From JBFHNV01 sp041593595 (lineage in GTDB: Bacteria > Pseudomonadota > Gammaproteobacteria > HK1), in assembly GCA_041593595.1 (NCBI GenBank), contig JBFHNV010000041.1, positions 1 to 32,870 of the forward strand: a DNA stretch of 32,870 bases, written 5' to 3'. The number at the start of each line of letters is the position of its first letter. Within the stretch, counting starts at the first letter, position 1. This document shows positions 31,921 through 32,870 of the stretch, in pieces. The notes beneath the pieces were generated by a model. It was not told where the DNA came from. It saw only the letters and a list, made by a program, of their open reading frames with translations, and ran no database searches. The position numbers and the translations under genes are program-made.

Positions 31921-32844
31921 GTGACGGCGCGGGCGGTGGAGATCCAGGGCCACCGGGGCGCTCGCGGCCTCGCGCCGGAGAACACCCTGGCGGGCTTCGC
32001 GCGGGCCCTGGACATCGGCGTGGACACGCTGGAGCTGGACGTGGCGCTCACCCGCGACGGCGTGGTGGTGGTGCACCACGACCCCACCCTCAACCCGGAC
32101 ACCACCCGCGACCCGACGGGTGCATGGGTCTCCCCGGACGAGCGCGTCCCCGTCATGTCGCTCACCCTGGAGGCCCTGCGCCGTTACGACGTGGGCGCCG
32201 CGCGGCCCGGGTCCCCGGTCGCGCGCAGGTTCCCGGAGCAGGTGCCGGCGCCCGGCGCACGCATCCCCACCCTCGCGGAGGTGATCGATCTCGCCCGCCG
32301 CGCCGGGGTGCGCCTGAACGTGGAGGTGAAATCGCGCCCGGTGACGCCCGCGCTCACGCCACCGCCGCAACCCTTCGCCGACGCGGTGGTGACGGTGCTG
32401 CGCGAGGCGGGGATGGAGCAGCACGCCGCCATCCAGTCCTTCGACTGGCGGGTGCCGGCGCAGGTGCAGCGCACGGCGCCGGCGATCGCCATCGGCCACC
32501 TGAGCCAGCAGCACGGGGACGGGGACACCATCGGCGGCGGCGGCCACGGGCCGTCGCCGTGGACCGCGGGCCTGGACGCGGACGCGTTCGACGGCTCGGT
32601 GCCGCGCATGGTGCGCGCCGCGGGTGGGCGCACGTGGCTGCCGGACTACCGCGATCTGGACGCGGCGCGGCTCGCCGAGGCGCGGGCGCTGGGGCTGCGG
32701 GTGGTGGTGTGGACCGTGAACGCGCCGCAGGACATGGACCGCATGCTCGCCCTGGGCGTGGACGGCATCATCACCGACTACCCGGACCGGGCGCGCGAGG
32801 CGCTCGCCCGCGCCGGCCTGCCGCTGCCGCGCTCACGGGACTGA
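31921..32844 (+). CDS. ugpQ: Glycerophosphodiester phosphodiesterase
   Basis: This 307-residue enzyme hydrolyses glycerophosphodiesters to glycerol 3-phosphate and an alcohol. The TIM-barrel GDPD family is shown by GHRGARGLAPENT (catalytic H11, R12), TLELDVALTRDG (metal residues E38, D40), HHDPTLNPDT (second catalytic histidine near 52-53), NVEVKSRP, and the C-terminal VVVWTVNAPQDMDRMLALGV and DGIITDYP. No signal peptide is seen, so it is probably cytoplasmic. A GTG at 31921, eight bases after the aminotransferase stop, was chosen because it leaves a short lead before the catalytic motif; a GTG 15 bases on is possible. The pair is probably co-transcribed. The symbol is by family, orthology is not shown. 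Confidence 0.88.
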   Translation: MTARAVEIQGHRGARGLAPENTLAGFARALDIGVDTLELDVALTRDGVVVVHHDPTLNPDTTRDPTGAWVSPDERVPVMSLTLEALRRYDVGAARPGSPVARRFPEQVPAPGARIPTLAEVIDLARRAGVRLNVEVKSRPVTPALTPPPQPFADAVVTVLREAGMEQHAAIQSFDWRVPAQVQRTAPAIAIGHLSQQHGDGDTIGGGGHGPSPWTAGLDADAFDGSVPRMVRAAGGRTWLPDYRDLDAARLAEARALGLRVVVWTVNAPQDMDRMLALGVDGIITDYPDRAREALARAGLPLPRSRD

Positions 32845-32870
32845 TTGCCAGCGTCGCGCCGTGGCGCATC

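Noticed and set aside
1..32870. CRISPR arrays, tRNA or rRNA genes
   Set aside because: No regularly spaced repeats and no cloverleaf or rRNA-like sequence were seen on reading through the window.

Overview
The window is very GC-rich, with tightly packed operons joined by ATGA or GTGA stop/start overlaps. Gene content (TAXI-type TRAP transporter, an Mrp antiporter whose A and B subunits are fused, IS4/IS3-type transposon remnants) points to a proteobacterium, most likely gamma or beta. No rRNA, tRNA or marker gene is present, so the lineage is inference. Several genes concern H+, Na+ or K+ movement, which suits a saline, alkaline or energy-limited habitat, but this is not proven.

Layout. (1) 1-1754: 3' part of a glutamate/leucine-type dehydrogenase, translationally coupled to a class I/II aminotransferase. 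(2) 2012-6876, minus strand: three overlapping or abutting genes for a cyclic 2,3-diphosphoglycerate synthetase-like P-loop protein, a tandem universal stress protein, and a P-type ATPase whose ion-site motifs match Na+,K+-ATPases (P2C) rather than Ca2+ pumps. (3) 6877-9021: a gene graveyard. It holds a decayed second copy of the 3' end of the TRAP permease gene found intact at 27253, an IS4-family transposase broken over three frames, the tail of an IS3-family transposase, and a piece of a pullulanase-type PUD domain. (4) 9022-17071: a complete nine-gene V/A-type ATPase operon in the order G/H-C-I-K-F-E-A-B-D. (5) 17072-18174: a second decayed stretch with a thioredoxin-fold isomerase remnant and a 39-bp repeat. 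(6) 18175-23962: a complete Mrp Na+/H+ antiporter operon (AB fusion, C, D, E, F, G). (7) 24104-24937, minus strand: a SAM-dependent methyltransferase, followed by the second copy of the 39-bp repeat and an IS110-like remnant. (8) 26036-26737: a DUF2459-family exported protein. (9) 27253-30484, minus strand: a TAXI-TRAP transporter (fused permease and binding protein), divergent from an aspartate-type aminotransferase and a glycerophosphodiester phosphodiesterase that run to 32844.

How the parts may work together. A V/A-type rotary ATPase and a multi-subunit Na+/H+ antiporter side by side can link ATP, proton and sodium gradients. The upstream P2C-type pump, stress protein and cDPG-synthetase-like gene form a second possible ion/osmolyte unit, because cDPG is a potassium-balancing solute in methanogens. 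The V-ATPase and Mrp operons lie in a 20-kb segment bounded by two same-orientation copies of the TRAP permease 3' end, with transposon debris at its edges. That layout suggests the segment was acquired or rearranged as an island. The flanking amino-acid genes and the TRAP system look like ordinary backbone metabolism.
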